Positions 29,901 through 35,312 of a stretch of 64,000 bases of DNA are shown piece by piece. Every line of letters begins with the position of its first letter. Position 1 is the stretch's first letter. The notes beneath the pieces are model-generated. The model saw only the letters and a list, made by a program, of their open reading frames with translations, did not search any database and was not told where the DNA came from. The position numbers were made by a program, and so were the translations under genes. This stretch comes from UBA9620 sp965220695 (GTDB lineage: Bacteria; Acidobacteriota; Vicinamibacteria; Vicinamibacterales; UBA8438), in NCBI GenBank assembly GCA_965220695.1, contig OZ244838.1, positions 5,742,646 through 5,806,645 of the forward strand, given 5' to 3'.

Positions 29901-31478
29901 ACGGGGACGATCAAGAACTCGGACCCGATGCCGCGGGCGCTGCTGGCGCGATTCGGGCGGATGGCGGCGCTGCACGTGGTCGAGCACGTGGTGCAGCGGA
30001 TCGAGGCGCCGCGCGAGCCGGGCTTCCGGGGCCGGTTCGCGGGCCGGGAGCTGCGGCGGGGCATGGAGCGTGACATCGCGCTCAACGTCCTGCGCCAGCT
30101 CGGCGGGGCGGCCGGCGCGGGGCCAATGGGCGCGGGCGTCCACGGTCAGCGCTTCGGCGCGCCGGTGGCCGGGGCGGCGCCGCTCGGGATGCCGGGGTCG
30201 GCGGGCGGCCGGGGCCTGGACGCGGCCGGGCCGTTGGGCGGCGGGTCGGGGCTGGACGGGGGGGTCAATGGCGGCGGCCTGCTGCGGATTGGCCTCGGGG
30301 GCGGCGACCTGCTGACCGCCTCGGACTTCGCGCTGGGCCGCCAGACGCGCCACGGCGGTCTCCTCACGTTCTGGAGCCGCGGGGCGCAGTCGCGCTTCTC
30401 CAGCCGCGAGGGCGCGCTGTCGCTGGGCGGCGAGGTGCGGACGACGATGGTCGGGGCCGACTACGCGCAGGGACCGCTGGTGGCCGGGCTGTCGCTGTCG
30501 CACAGCCGGGGCCTCGGCGAGTACGCCGGGGCCGCCGGCGGCCAGGTGGCGTCGGCTGTCACCGGCCTCTACCCGTGGCTGGGCTACCAGGCGACCGAGC
30601 GCGTCACGGTGTGGGGCGTGGCCGGCTACGGCCGGGGCGGGCTGCTGCTGACGCCGCAAGGCGGCCCGGCGCTGCGAAGCGGGCTGGCGATGGCGATGGC
30701 GGCGGCCGGCACGCGGGGCGAGCTGCTGGCCGGTGGCGCGGGCGGCTTCGGGCTGGCGTTCAAGGCGGACGCGCTGTGGGTCGGCACGTCGATCGACGGG
30801 GTCGACGGCCCGGCCGGACGCCTGCAGGCGTCCGCGGCGGCGGTGACCCGTGTCCGCACGGGGCTGGAGGGCTCACGGGCCTACACGCTGGCCGGCCGGC
30901 TGTCGCTGACGCCGAGCGTCGAGGTCGGGCTGCGGCACGACGGCGGGGACGCCGAGACCGGCGCGGGCATGGACGTGGGCGCGGGCCTGATCGTGTCGGA
31001 TACGGCGACTGGGCTGGCGGTGGACGTGCGGGTGCGGACGCTGCTGGTGCACCAGGCCGAAGGGTTCCGGGAGCGGGGCGTGGCGCTGTCGTTGAGCTAC
31101 AACCCGACGCCGGCGACGCCGCTGGGCTTCGTGGCGCGGGTGGCGCCGTCGTGGGGCGGTCAGGCGACGAGCGGGGCCGAGGCGCTGTGGGGCCGCGAGA
31201 CGCTGGCGGGCATGGCCCACGGCGGCGTCGCGCAGGGCAACCGCCTCGATGCGGAGATCGGCTACGGGCTGCCGGTCGGGCGCCGCTTCGTGGGCACGCC
31301 GACGCTCGGCCTGCGAACCGCCGAGCAGGCGCGGGACTACCGGCTGGGCTACAGTCTCGGCGTGCTGAACCCGGAGCACCTGGCGTTCGAGTTGCGGGTC
31401 GAGGCGCAGCGCCGTGAAAGTCCGATGCGCGACGACGCGGACACCGGGGTGCTCGGCCGGGCGACGCTGGGCTGGTGA
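15000..31478 (+). CDS. Giant secreted adhesin-like protein, Calx-beta repeats and autotransporter barrel
   Basis: 5,492 residues from ATG 15000, where RRGIAAAMVVLASLLLLAA and ARAQ form a signal peptide (ATG 14961 is possible; neither has a strong ribosome site). Layout by nucleotide: an N-terminal Ig-like region (15120-15890); a SwmB-like domain (15900-16205); divergent repeats; six Calx-beta domains of the DGTA-x-GxDY type (17700-19670); a VCBS-like domain to 20340; 17 copies of a 116-residue repeat in three blocks with three different Calx-beta-like domains between; leucine-rich repeats (28150-28540); two more Calx-beta domains (28920-29920); a linker; and an outer-membrane barrel (30330-31478) ending in aromatic LGW. 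Acidic DDD/DE loops suggest calcium binding. Surface exposure by type V-like export is inferred. Binding partner unknown. Confidence 0.88.
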   Translation: MVGSADRSSVPVRARRGIAAAMVVLASLLLLAAPQSARAQTEIWDASLTVGSHDNRRGFLSSPSRGSLSDTTFEAGEVSFTIRALLETHATDRKFICVSFQAGYTGDHAATTALSALTLNVGDHTLPFEGINHGQRPWGDYCWFIPGPAEDFGFETGSTLRASIVTSAPQPTAEIVSRPRDGTTYRSGEVIRVVLWFEEDVRVSGSPQLELDIGGQTRLAAYVAARRGRTAAFEYTVTADDADADGVSIRANTDESSPSLRLNGGAFQWVSFLRGEVVDLGFGAVPAGAGHAVNGADADMTAPVLSAATIRYGLLELTYSKPLRSDPQMMSGVATSAWSVTVNGAPAVLAAAYIIGTVRLVLQSPVDNDDVVTVSSSVLMQDRAEPPNTEAALLDGRSVTNETPAAKPVVEIAADQDAWFESQTILLTVTRTGETAEPLRVAVSYSNPALLGLALPRVYLEAGASSARLTVPTRRRRPAGDRPLVISLVPDDAYDIGEAGSVSVTVKDVDVPVAVSIGASLNIANEPPTAGAIDYVAVVAEALEESPVAPEFRFLFSTQPGTAERNKDYRAQDHRLGFRAEDFAFVTRRISGQEVQRWQATRRIAIEYLGDDEVEGDEYFTVWVEADSSTPENVRFSETPLKVIILDSDLEIDVAIRDPPSQIAENAGRSHITLAATVRQPSTPGVSSGVRLILEEDSASVPEDVAWARSNSRTIPVDLPASLYRPVIENGATHWRAVVSVPLLIHDDDVEEERERFRVNLTGDSGAPNSGYIAIPGATNSARLTIVDDDRRGLVVNPTALDLAPGAEGSYTVALASEPTADVTVAASVPAADAGAVSLSPSSLAFTPGNWDTPQSVTVTAADDADGRMVEVANQAAGGDYAVVEPVAVEVEIASGAMQPAPPALAVSDAAAAEADAEIAFTVSLDAASTREVTVSYETENGTAEAGADFTGTDGVLTFAAGETSGTVYVPVIDDDAAEPGESFSLRLGAPVNAVLGDALGVGRITDDDDLPMLSVLGATASESDGTVDFDVTLSAASGREVSVQIRTDDGTAVQGRDYGAVVGEMRFPAGETRRVVGVAVTDDTVDEPDLETFTLTLSSPENATLATATATGSIRDDDVAPVVSAEDTTAAETSGEMVFSVGLTSRTESTVTVDYETVDVSATAGSDYLSTSGTLTFAPGETAKSVAVTLLRDLLEEGDEVFTLRLDDAQNARLGASGDGTIRDGGATALRIADATAAEASGALEFVVTASGAAAREMRVAYATRDGTATAGQDYTETQGTLVFRVGEVTKTIRVPVAMDSLDDEGFETLTVVLSGAVNATLADAEATGTISDTALPRLSVSDSAAVEEGEDAVFAVTLSAAAPQDVSFAYKTADGTATSGADYTQAGGRLTIPAGGTEASIAVATAEDGLDEDDEETFEVRLEQPLYATIADDAATGTITDADPTPTLSVGNATTDEGESLQFAVELSAASALEVTVEYETADGTAESPADYTETTGTLTFGPGETERAVPVPVYQDRLDEDTELLSLVLKSPANAGFDGAEELARGFILDDDDPPVLELVLDPIEVAEQGETSAVLTVRLAGDSAFAEDTTVGLALSGPAQAGVDYRVTDADGNALADPWELVLAAGEDSVTAQIQAIDDEVDEEVETVTIGAVRGRSDVGSPLTLRIADDDEAGVVVSPAALTLAEGGTGTYTVALASEPTASVTVTVSSDNEDVTAGGPLTFTASDWSTAKTVTVTAAQDSDATDDTATLTNTAEGGGYDGESAGVTVTVTDDETAPTAITLTASPGSVGEDDGATTVTVTATLDGSVTLGAATEVTVSVGGGSATSGADYTAVSNFTVTIPKETASETGTFTLTPTQDTIAEGDETIDVTGEATGFTVTKAEMTLTDDETAPTAITLTTSPTSVGEDDGATTVTVTATLDGSVTLSTATEVTVSVGGGTATSGTDYTAVSDFTVTIPKETASETGTFTLTPTQDDIAEGDETIDVTGSAADDFTVTKAEMTLTDDETAPASITLTTSPVSVSESASGTTVTVTATLDGSVTLSTATEVTVSVGGGTATSGTDYTAVSNFTVTIPKETASETGTFTLTPTQDDIAEGDETIDVTGTATDFTVTKAEVTLTDDETAPASITLTTSPTSVLESASQTTVTVTATLDGSATRPSATEVTVSVGGGTATSGTDYTAVSNFTVTIPKESASGTGTFTFTPTNDAIAEGDETIDVTGTADGFTVTNAEMILTDDETTPASIALTVSPTAVSEDDGATTVTVTATLGGSATLPDATEVTVSVGGGSATSGTDYTAVSNFTVTIPKESASGTGTFTLTPTNDSLAEGEETIDVTGTATDFTVTKAEMTLTDDVPPVEVSFARASYTVAEGGTVTVTVELSAVPDREVEVPLTHTAQGDTTAADYSGVPESVTFGSSETEQTFTFTAEADDVDDDGDSVLLGFGTPLPDGVSAPDTTARPASATVSITDDDVPPVQVFFEPDAYTVAEDSAVTVTVRLDVAPERLVSVPITVANQGDTTAADYSGAPTLVVFAGDETEQSFRFGADDDTVDDDGESVVLGFGELPDRVSAPDTTARPASATVSITDDDTALASITLTTLPVSVSESASETTVTVTATLDGSVTLSSATDVVVSVGGGTATSGTDYTAVSNFTVTIPKESESGSGTFTLTPMQDSIAEGDETIDVTGSATDFTVTKAEMTLTDDETAPASITLTTSPTSVGEDDDATTVTVTATLDGGTTLLTATEVTVSVGGGSATSGTDYAAVSNFTVTIPKETASVTGTFTLTPTNDTIAEGDETIDVTGSATDFTVTKAEMTLTDDETASTAITLTASPTSVGEDDGVTMVTVTATLDGSVTLSTATEVTVSVGGGTATSGTDYTAVSNFTVTIPKETASETGTFTLTPTQDSIAEGDETIDVTGTATGFTVTKAEMTLTDDETAPASITLTTSPVSVSESASETTVTVTATLDGSATLLTDTTVTVSVGGGTAISGTDYAAVADFTVTIPKETASETGTFTLTPTQDTIAEGDETIDVTGTADDFTVTKAEMTLTDDETAPASITLTTSPVSVSESASGTTVTVTATLDGSATRPSATEVTVSVGGGTATSGTDYTAVSNFTVTIPRESASETGTFTLTPTQDDIAEGNETIDVTGTATDFTVTKAQVTLTDDETAPASITLTTSPVSVSESASGTTVTVTATLDGSATRPSATAVTVSVGGGTATSDTDYAAVSNFTVTIPKESASETGTFTLTPTQDDIAEGDETIDVTGTADDFTVTKAEMTLTDDETAPASITLTASPTSVGEDDGATTVTVTATLDGSATRPSATAVTVSVGGGTATSDTDYAAVSNFTVTIPKETASETGTFTLTPTQDDIAEGDETIDVTGTADDFTVTKAEMTLTDDETAPASITLTASPTSVGEDDGATTVTVTATLDGSVTLGTATEVTVSVGGGTATSGTDYTAVDAFTVTIGANESSGTGTFTLTPTNDSLAEGDETIDVTGEATGFTVTKAEMTLTDDVPQVQVFFEPDAYTVAEGSAVTVTVRLDVAPERLVSVPITVANQGDTTAADYSLSATSVVFAGDETEQSFRFGADDDTVDDDGESVVLGFGELPARVSAPDTTARPASATVSITDDDTASASITLTTLPVSVSESASGTTVTVTATLDGSVTLSTATEVTVSVGGGTATSGTDYGEVSNFTVTIPKETASGTGTFTLTPMQDSIAEGDETIDVTGMATDFTVTQAQVTLTDDDTASGSITLTVSPTSVSEDDGATTVTVTATLGGSATLLTATAVTVSVGGGTATSDTDYTAMSNFTVTIPKETASETGTFTLTPTQDDIAEGDETIDVTGTADDFTVTKAEMTLTDDETAPASITLTASPTSVGEDDGATTVTVTATLDGSATRPSATAVTVSVGGGTATSDTDYAAVSNFTVTIPKESASETGTFTLTPTQDDIAEGDETIDVTGTADDFTVTKAEMTLTDDETAPASITLTTSPTSVGEDDGATTVTVTATLDGSATRPTATAVTVSVGGGTATSDTDYTAVSNFTVTIPKESASETGTFTLTPTQDDIAEGDETIDVTGTADDFTVTKAEMTLTDDETAQRTVSFDKQVFPVTEGATRQVLMQVDLSGPLDREVTIPLTTTHGSGVEANDYDLAAIGAEDYYAGNDTWTSLDGNLVFAPAETGKIIKVTAVDDSIVEEDEILELGFGTLPEGISPGSIGVARVTITDNDGDAASTPGVTLHLSDTDGEVAEDAAAVAVTATASPAAASAFTVTVTASPVAPATDADFTLSTNRVLRFAANATASTGTVTIAPVDDGDAESTQVVTVSGSASVAGVADPDDVTLTILDDDALRIRGICDRTPRVRDRILVRLKYQHGFKDGCAEVTETDLAKLTLLDLRRNPSTESAFTLSLQRHDFEGLLNVVELDLADTGLESLPAGVFDGLTNLETLNLNKNRLESLPAGVFADLRSLETLRLQQNPSLRSLPYDELEALPALTLLRVDRVGRRKLQVAGGEGDAALEVAAGGTVTYRVRLMAAPDFRITAANPVRIGVSSDTAGVTATPATLPFTREDWFRRQTVTVRAGASASGETATLAHEPSGTTTNSQGQPQSNYDFEAYPLPTVTVQVLESDTNRSDSSAALSVADAEATEGEDQTLDFVVKLDGNPGADVTVDYRTQDVTAEAGSDYTETRGTLTFARVEDVYEKTVSVPITDDEEEDGGETFKLLLSNVTGAAVANYEAVGTIRNDETPPLPELTAEFEGMPAEHDGQTEFTFRVAFSEDIEISFRPLRENAFTVTNGHVTRWARVDDRRDLFEMTVQPDSRDEITILLEAGRACGVSGAICTKGEPRRQLTNTATATVRGPVGIAVADARVEEGDGAVLAFLVTLSRAASATLTVDYQTANGSAHAGDDYTAASGTLTFQAGETSKTIEVTVLDDAHDEGKETLTLRLSNASSGRVTDAEATGTIKNSDPMPRALLARFGRMAALHVVEHVVQRIEAPREPGFRGRFAGRELRRGMERDIALNVLRQLGGAAGAGPMGAGVHGQRFGAPVAGAAPLGMPGSAGGRGLDAAGPLGGGSGLDGGVNGGGLLRIGLGGGDLLTASDFALGRQTRHGGLLTFWSRGAQSRFSSREGALSLGGEVRTTMVGADYAQGPLVAGLSLSHSRGLGEYAGAAGGQVASAVTGLYPWLGYQATERVTVWGVAGYGRGGLLLTPQGGPALRSGLAMAMAAAGTRGELLAGGAGGFGLAFKADALWVGTSIDGVDGPAGRLQASAAAVTRVRTGLEGSRAYTLAGRLSLTPSVEVGLRHDGGDAETGAGMDVGAGLIVSDTATGLAVDVRVRTLLVHQAEGFRERGVALSLSYNPTPATPLGFVARVAPSWGGQATSGAEALWGRETLAGMAHGGVAQGNRLDAEIGYGLPVGRRFVGTPTLGLRTAEQARDYRLGYSLGVLNPEHLAFELRVEAQRRESPMRDDADTGVLGRATLGW
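20341..27310 (+). repeat. Array of 17 near-identical 348-bp coding repeats
   Basis: The unit encodes 116 residues, typically APASITLTTSPTSVGEDDGA, then TTVTVTATLDGS, VTVSVGGGTATSGTDYTAVS, NFTVTIPKETASETGTFTLT, PTQDDIAEGDETIDVTG and FTVTKAEMTLTDDE. Blocks hold 5 units (20341-22078), 8 units (22784-25567) and 4 units (25919-27310). Two VEVSF/VQVFF Calx-like domains lie at 22079-22783 and one at 25568-25918. Two alternative unit starts (SVSESAS and SVGEDDGA) are mixed along the array, as gene conversion or unequal crossing-over would produce. Confidence 0.93.
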
Positions 31479-31587
31479 ACGGCGCGCCGACAGCGTGCGC
31501 GGGTCGTGGGCAGCCCGCAAGAGGCGGGTCGGCTCACGCTGAGCGACCGACAAGGAAAGGCCCTTTTCCCAGCGGAAACAGGCTTGG

Positions 31588-31606
31588 CGAAATGGCGCGC
31601 CCGGCA
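31588..31606. repeat. 19-bp copy of the tRNA-Arg(CCG) 3' end
   Basis: CGAAATGGCGCGCCCGGCA at 31588-31606 is identical to 33273-33291, which covers the last 14 bases of tRNA-Arg(CCG) and five bases beyond it. This is the usual shape of an attachment site left by a tRNA-integrating element. No integrase lies between the two copies (1.7 kb). Confidence 0.6.
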
Positions 31607-31639
31607 CATGACAGAGTGCAGCGCTCGGTCATCCGCGTG

Positions 31640-32070
31640 TCCCCCGCGGCGCGAGACAGCGCCGAACCGTGTCCAGCGGGCTCGCGGCATTCATTGACGA
31701 TCGCCTGGTCCGGAACCCGATCGAACAGCGTCGTTTCGGAGTACAGCCGGGACGCGAGGTCCGCCACCCACGTCGGCAACGGTCCCAAGTCCATATCGGA
31801 CGTGACCGGTCGCGTTCGGTAGTCATAGCGCCAACCGCAATGCTGCACGCGACGTTCCAGGTCCGTGCGCCATGGCTGGGCATCGATGCACTCGATCAAT
31901 GCGCGTTGAGCGTGCTCATCAAGGAACCCGTAGAAATAGTACAGGCCGTCTATCGCGGGAAGTCCGTGCATCCCGCGCTGCTGCGGCCCGGCATTGAGGT
32001 GATCCGGCAGCGGAAGTACTGGCGCGGGAGTGTCTGATTCGAACATGTTCAGTTGATCACTGGCCACCAT
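31640..32070 (-). pseudogene. Truncated AlkB-like 2-oxoglutarate/Fe(II) oxygenase
   Basis: From ATG 32070 the frame reads MVASDQLNMFESDTPAPV, then LYYFYGFLDEHAQRALIECI, RVQHCGWRYDYRTRPV and PTWVADLASRLY, matching the N-terminal half of AlkB-family demethylases. After DQAIVNEC, where relatives have EYEPGQGI and the HxD iron motif, the sequence degenerates, so no iron site remains. The open frame runs on to 31534 through unrelated bases. The first ~30 codons lie in repeat copy B. Likely inactive. Confidence 0.7.
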
Positions 32071-32433
32071 TTCTCTACTCCATTGTAAGACGAGCAGACT
32101 GGATCGTTGCGGCGAGAGACAGTATCCCGGCGTCGCGCCGGCGAGCGGACTCGGGCTGCACTACTGGAAATACCGCCCTATAGATTGGTCATAGCCATAA
32201 TTTAACTATGTCTTATTAGGGCTGTCCGGGCGATCGAAGGGTCGCGCAGCCCGTAGTACCAGGCATTTTCGGCAGGTTCGCGCATTTCATTTGGGATAAG
32301 AGAAATATTGCAAAGGAAAAGTGTATTTACGCTACAAATATTGAGATTGCGCCTGGATTCCATTTGGGGTTAAGTAAGGCAGAATAGTCGAGTGTCGCGC
32401 GGTCGCTAGCGAAAGCGAGCAGGCTTGACATCG
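31975..32433. repeat. Long direct repeat, copy B (about 460 bp)
   Basis: Near-identical to 14149-14608 (see that entry), same orientation, 17.8 kb away. Together the copies bracket the giant adhesin. The AT-rich half lies at about 32130-32400 and includes the conserved hairpin at 32219-32252. The repeat ends at GGCTTGACATCG, after which a different barrel fragment begins. Confidence 0.95.
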
Positions 32434-32935
32434 TGGAACGTTCAGCGTGGTCTACACCGTCGAGCACCGAGGCCATGACTGCGCCTCGGCCGTGGATGCG
32501 CACGGACACCGATATCGAGGGGGCGACGGGCTCGACCTGCACGGCGGTGGACGCCGACGAGGGCGAGCGGCTGAAGGCCCGGGTCAGCTTCGCCGCCGAC
32601 GGCGTGGACGGCCCGGCCGGACGCCTGCAGGCGACCGCGGCGGCGGTGACCCGTGTCCGGACGGGGCTCGAGGTCTCGCGGGCCTACACGCTGGCCGGCC
32701 GGCTGTCGCTGACGCCGAGCGTGGAGGTCGGGTTGCGGCACGACGGCGGGACACCGAGACCGGCGGCGGCCTGGACGTCGGCGGCGGCCTGATCGTGTCG
32801 GACGCGGGGACCGGGCTGGCGGTGGACGTGCGGGTGTGGACGCTGCTGGTGCACCAGGCCGAGGGTTTCTCCGAGCGAGGCGTGGCGCTGTCGCTGAGCT
32901 ACACCCCGACGCCGTCGTCGCCGCTGGGGTGGTAG
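32434..32935 (+). pseudogene. Second fragment of an autotransporter barrel
   Basis: The plus strand carries FAADGVDGPAGRLQATAAAV and SRAYTLAGRLSLTPSVEVGL, then (after a frameshift at about 32745) GGGLIVSDAGTGLAVDVRVW and EGFSERGVALSLSYTPTPSS, closing with LGW and a stop. These parallel about 30790-31130 of the giant gene, but the last strands are missing. It is a frameshifted 3' remnant of a paralogous adhesin, directly behind repeat copy B. Confidence 0.82.
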
Positions 32936-32978
32936 AGCGACACGCAGCCGTTCGGCTGTCATCAGGCAAGGTACGCTC

Positions 32979-33185
32979 GTGGACGAGCTTCAATCGGCCT
33001 CCTTGACGATGCGGTTCCTGGTCCAGTGCGAGTACTACGGCTCGCAGCGTCTCGCAGTCAGTCTCGTCGCCCAGGCCCGCAGTACCGGCGTACCGGGGCT
33101 GCCGACCGGCAACGACTGGAGGGCGTGGAACGCTGACGAGATGCGGGCAGCCGTCAAATACCTGGAAAAGAAGCGCTTCCGCTAG
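32979..33185 (+). CDS. Small hypothetical protein
   Basis: 68 residues from a GTG at 32979 with a weak AAGG upstream. The composition is ordinary (MRFLVQCEYYGSQRLAVSLV, then WRAWNADEMRAAVKYLEKKR) and fits a small soluble helical protein. No family is recognised. It lies between the barrel fragment and the tRNA-Arg genes, a likely integration site, so it may be a cargo gene or a chance frame. Confidence 0.35.
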   Translation: MDELQSASLTMRFLVQCEYYGSQRLAVSLVAQARSTGVPGLPTGNDWRAWNADEMRAAVKYLEKKRFR

Positions 33186-33277
33186 CCAATAGCTCGGTCC
33201 ACGCAATGGACTGCGGCGCACCGGCCCTCGGCACGGAATGCGCGGGTAAAGCGGGAGAAGGAAAGGGCCTGACGAAA

Positions 33278-33354
33278 TGGCGCGCCCGGCAGGATTCGAA
33301 CCTGCGGCCTTCTGCTCCGGAGGCAGACGCTCTATCCAGCTGAGCTACGGGCGC
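33278..33354 (-). tRNA. tRNA-Arg (anticodon CCG)
   Basis: The minus strand folds as a full cloverleaf: acceptor GCGCCCG with CGGGCGC, D-arm GCTC, anticodon loop CTCCGGA giving CCG, T-loop TTCGAAT and an encoded CCA. Its 3' end is repeated at 31588. Confidence 0.95.
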
Positions 33355-33397
33355 ATTACGGCTAGCGGATCCCGAACGCCGTTGGCATGTCCGAGAT

Positions 33398-33474
33398 TGG
33401 CGCGCCCGGAGGGATTTGAACCCCCGACCTACGGGTTCGAAGCCCGCCGCTCTATCCATCTGAGCTACAGGCGC
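33398..33474 (-). tRNA. tRNA-Arg (anticodon TCG)
   Basis: The minus-strand cloverleaf starts GCGCCTG; the anticodon loop is CTTCGAA (TCG), the T-loop is TTCAAAT, and CCA is encoded. It lies 43 bases upstream of the tRNA-Arg(CCG) gene on the same strand, so the two are probably co-transcribed. Confidence 0.93.
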
Positions 33475-33688
33475 GCGTCGTGTTTTCAACAACTTATGGC
33501 GACCATCGTGCCGGTGCCAGCAAAACACCAGTGTTCTCCCCTGACCGTTCCAGGGACCGTGATCATACCATTGAACGACGGATGGGTCGCCGGCATGCTC
33601 CTGCGCCCTGGTAGTGTCGCGATCTGTGTGCAAGACCGCTCGAGCGAGGAGAGCGGTCGTGGCAAGCGGTCGATTGACCCGGCCACCC

Positions 33689-34078
33689 TCACATCCAGAG
33701 TACCGGCGCCGGATAGCGCGCGATCGACTGGTCCGGTGTGACGATCGTCAGGCCGCGCAGGATCGCTTGCGACACCAGGCCCCGGTCGAACGGATCCCGA
33801 TGATACGGCGGTAGCAGGACGTCGTGCGCCGCGTCCCGTTCGTCGTAGGGTAGAGGTTCGATCTGCAGCCGCCGGCGACGATCGGTGACGAACGACACTG
33901 GAGATTCAGGAAGCGGCAACCGGCCAAGTCGATACTTGATCGTGATCTCCAACACCGACAGCGCGCTCAAGTACACGTCGTTCGAGGGGGCGCGACACTG
34001 CGTCCGGGCGCGCAGCGGCAGCCGCGGATCATCGGACACGAGCCAGAGAAACGTGCACGTGTCGACCAGGAGCGTCAC
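33689..34078 (-). CDS. VapC-like PIN-domain toxin
   Basis: 129 residues, usual VapC length. PIN residues are in place: D in LLVDTCTFLWLVSDDP (about 5), E in LSVLEITIKYRLGRLPLP (about 44), D in YHRDPFDRGLVSQA (about 96) and D in IVTPDQSIARY (about 116). VapC toxins are Mg-dependent ribonucleases, often against tRNA. It is the last gene of a three-gene unit: its ATG overlaps the stop of the 251-residue gene (ATGA at 34075). Normally VapC directly follows the antitoxin; here an extra gene lies between. Confidence 0.88.
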   Translation of the reverse strand: MTLLVDTCTFLWLVSDDPRLPLRARTQCRAPSNDVYLSALSVLEITIKYRLGRLPLPESPVSFVTDRRRRLQIEPLPYDERDAAHDVLLPPYHRDPFDRGLVSQAILRGLTIVTPDQSIARYPAPVLWM

Positions 34079-34830
34079 GGCGACACTCCCGACCAGCGAA
34101 CCGGGACGGGCCAGGGGACGCCGATCCGCTGTTCGAATGCCTGCTGCGAGCGGGTGCCGTGCCCGCCGAGCCAGCGGGTCACCAACGGCGGATCGTTGTC
34201 CGTTCGCCGATACTCCGTGCCGGCCATAGACGAGCCTTCCAGCGGATAGTCCTCATTCGTGCATTGGACCAACGCGCCGGTGTCGCACAGCCGCTCAACG
34301 ACGCCCGCCAGGACCCTCGCCTCCTCTATTCCACCTGCGATGAACAACACCGCCGTATCGTTCCGGGATTGCAGGATCCGCGCTCGCGGCGTGTCATTGG
34401 TGTCACGTTCCGCGGGGATGCTCAGCAACTGCAACTCGCCGTTCGGCGCCATGCCGTGGATGGCGGCTTCAACCTCTTCCTCGTGGACTGACCGGTTGCC
34501 CCAGTAGTGCGGCTCGCCGGGCCACCCCTTGACGAGTTCAATCTCGAACAAGTCCGCGCTGCCGCTCCACCTGACAGCTTCCGCGGTCATCGGCGTGTGG
34601 GGATGGTCGCGGCCGATCGGACTGAGCGCGTACTGGCACTGCAACGCACAACCGGAACGCCGAGGCCATGACAGAAACTCGCCCAACGGTTCACTGGCCT
34701 CGACCCGCAAGAGGTTCGGGAGCACCGCGGGATCGCGCGCTGCTTCAGTCTGCCGAACATCCAGATCGAGCGATTGGCCGTTCCCCCACCCCGCACGATT
34801 CAGCGTGATGTCGATCAGCCTGGTGCTCAT
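34075..34830 (-). CDS. Unknown protein inserted in a VapBC-like operon
   Basis: 251 residues, no family recognised. It starts MSTRLIDITLNRAGWGNGQS and includes FLSWPRRSGCALQCQYALSP, SVHEEEVEAAIHGMAPNGEL, a hydrophobic TAVLFIAGGIEEARVLAGVV and DTGALVQCTNEDYPLEG. It has no signal peptide or membrane segment. It overlaps both neighbours by four bases (ATGA at each end), so it is co-translated with the antitoxin and toxin rather than an accidental insertion. Possible roles are a chaperone-like third component, a sensor or a second effector; nothing in the sequence decides. Confidence 0.6.
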   Translation of the reverse strand: MSTRLIDITLNRAGWGNGQSLDLDVRQTEAARDPAVLPNLLRVEASEPLGEFLSWPRRSGCALQCQYALSPIGRDHPHTPMTAEAVRWSGSADLFEIELVKGWPGEPHYWGNRSVHEEEVEAAIHGMAPNGELQLLSIPAERDTNDTPRARILQSRNDTAVLFIAGGIEEARVLAGVVERLCDTGALVQCTNEDYPLEGSSMAGTEYRRTDNDPPLVTRWLGGHGTRSQQAFEQRIGVPWPVPVRWSGVSP

Positions 34831-35312
34831 CTGCCAACCCGTCTCTCCAGCGCAGCCAGCAGGTGCTTCTCGGCACTGGCGAGAAGTGCTCCCAGGTTCT
34901 CGGTGCGCGGTGACTGGATGCGTGCGATCACGCTGCTCAGGTTCGACAGATCCTCGTGATGCGAAGGGTGGTTCTTCTGGTTGTAGAACGCCCTGAGCCT
35001 GTTGGCCGCCTGCCGTATCGGTTGCTCCAGAAGTTTGTCCGCGTCCTGCCTCGGCGGTTCGCTCCGGTTCTCGGCGCCGCCGCCCTCGAACGCTTCGATC
35101 AGATCCTCGGGAAGCGGCTCGAAGAAGCTGTCCGGGACCAGCAGGTCAGGGTCGGTGCCGATCGGTCGCGGCTCCGTCGGCGGCTTTGGCAACGGTCTGA
35201 TCTCAGCGACGGGGACGTTTCGCCGACAGAGGATCACGGTCTCGCCGCGCTCAACGCTGTCGAGGTACTGCGAGAGACGCGACTTGGCGTCGGCGAGGTT
35301 CACCTTGATCAT
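34827..35312 (-). CDS. Phd/YefM-like antitoxin with a long C-terminal extension
   Basis: 161 residues. The first 80 are a standard Phd/YefM-type antitoxin (MIKVNLADAKSRLSQYLDSV, ETVILCRRNVPVAEIRPLP, PDLLVPDSFFEPLPEDLIEA). Relatives stop soon after EAFEGGG. Here about 75 further residues follow (ADKLLEQPIRQAANRLRAFY, HHEDLSNLSSVIARIQSPRT, ALLASAEKHLLAALERR), mostly helical and resembling nothing I know. The extension runs into the overlap with the 251-residue gene. A gene fusion or a larger complex with the middle protein is likely. As first gene it should repress the operon. Confidence 0.82.
   Translation of the reverse strand: MIKVNLADAKSRLSQYLDSVERGETVILCRRNVPVAEIRPLPKPPTEPRPIGTDPDLLVPDSFFEPLPEDLIEAFEGGGAENRSEPPRQDADKLLEQPIRQAANRLRAFYNQKNHPSHHEDLSNLSSVIARIQSPRTENLGALLASAEKHLLAALERRVGR

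Noticed and set aside
27972..30659. 895-codon minus-strand open frame opposite the adhesin C-terminus
   Set aside because: Shadow of the adhesin; low-complexity Arg/His/Gln composition and no ribosome site.
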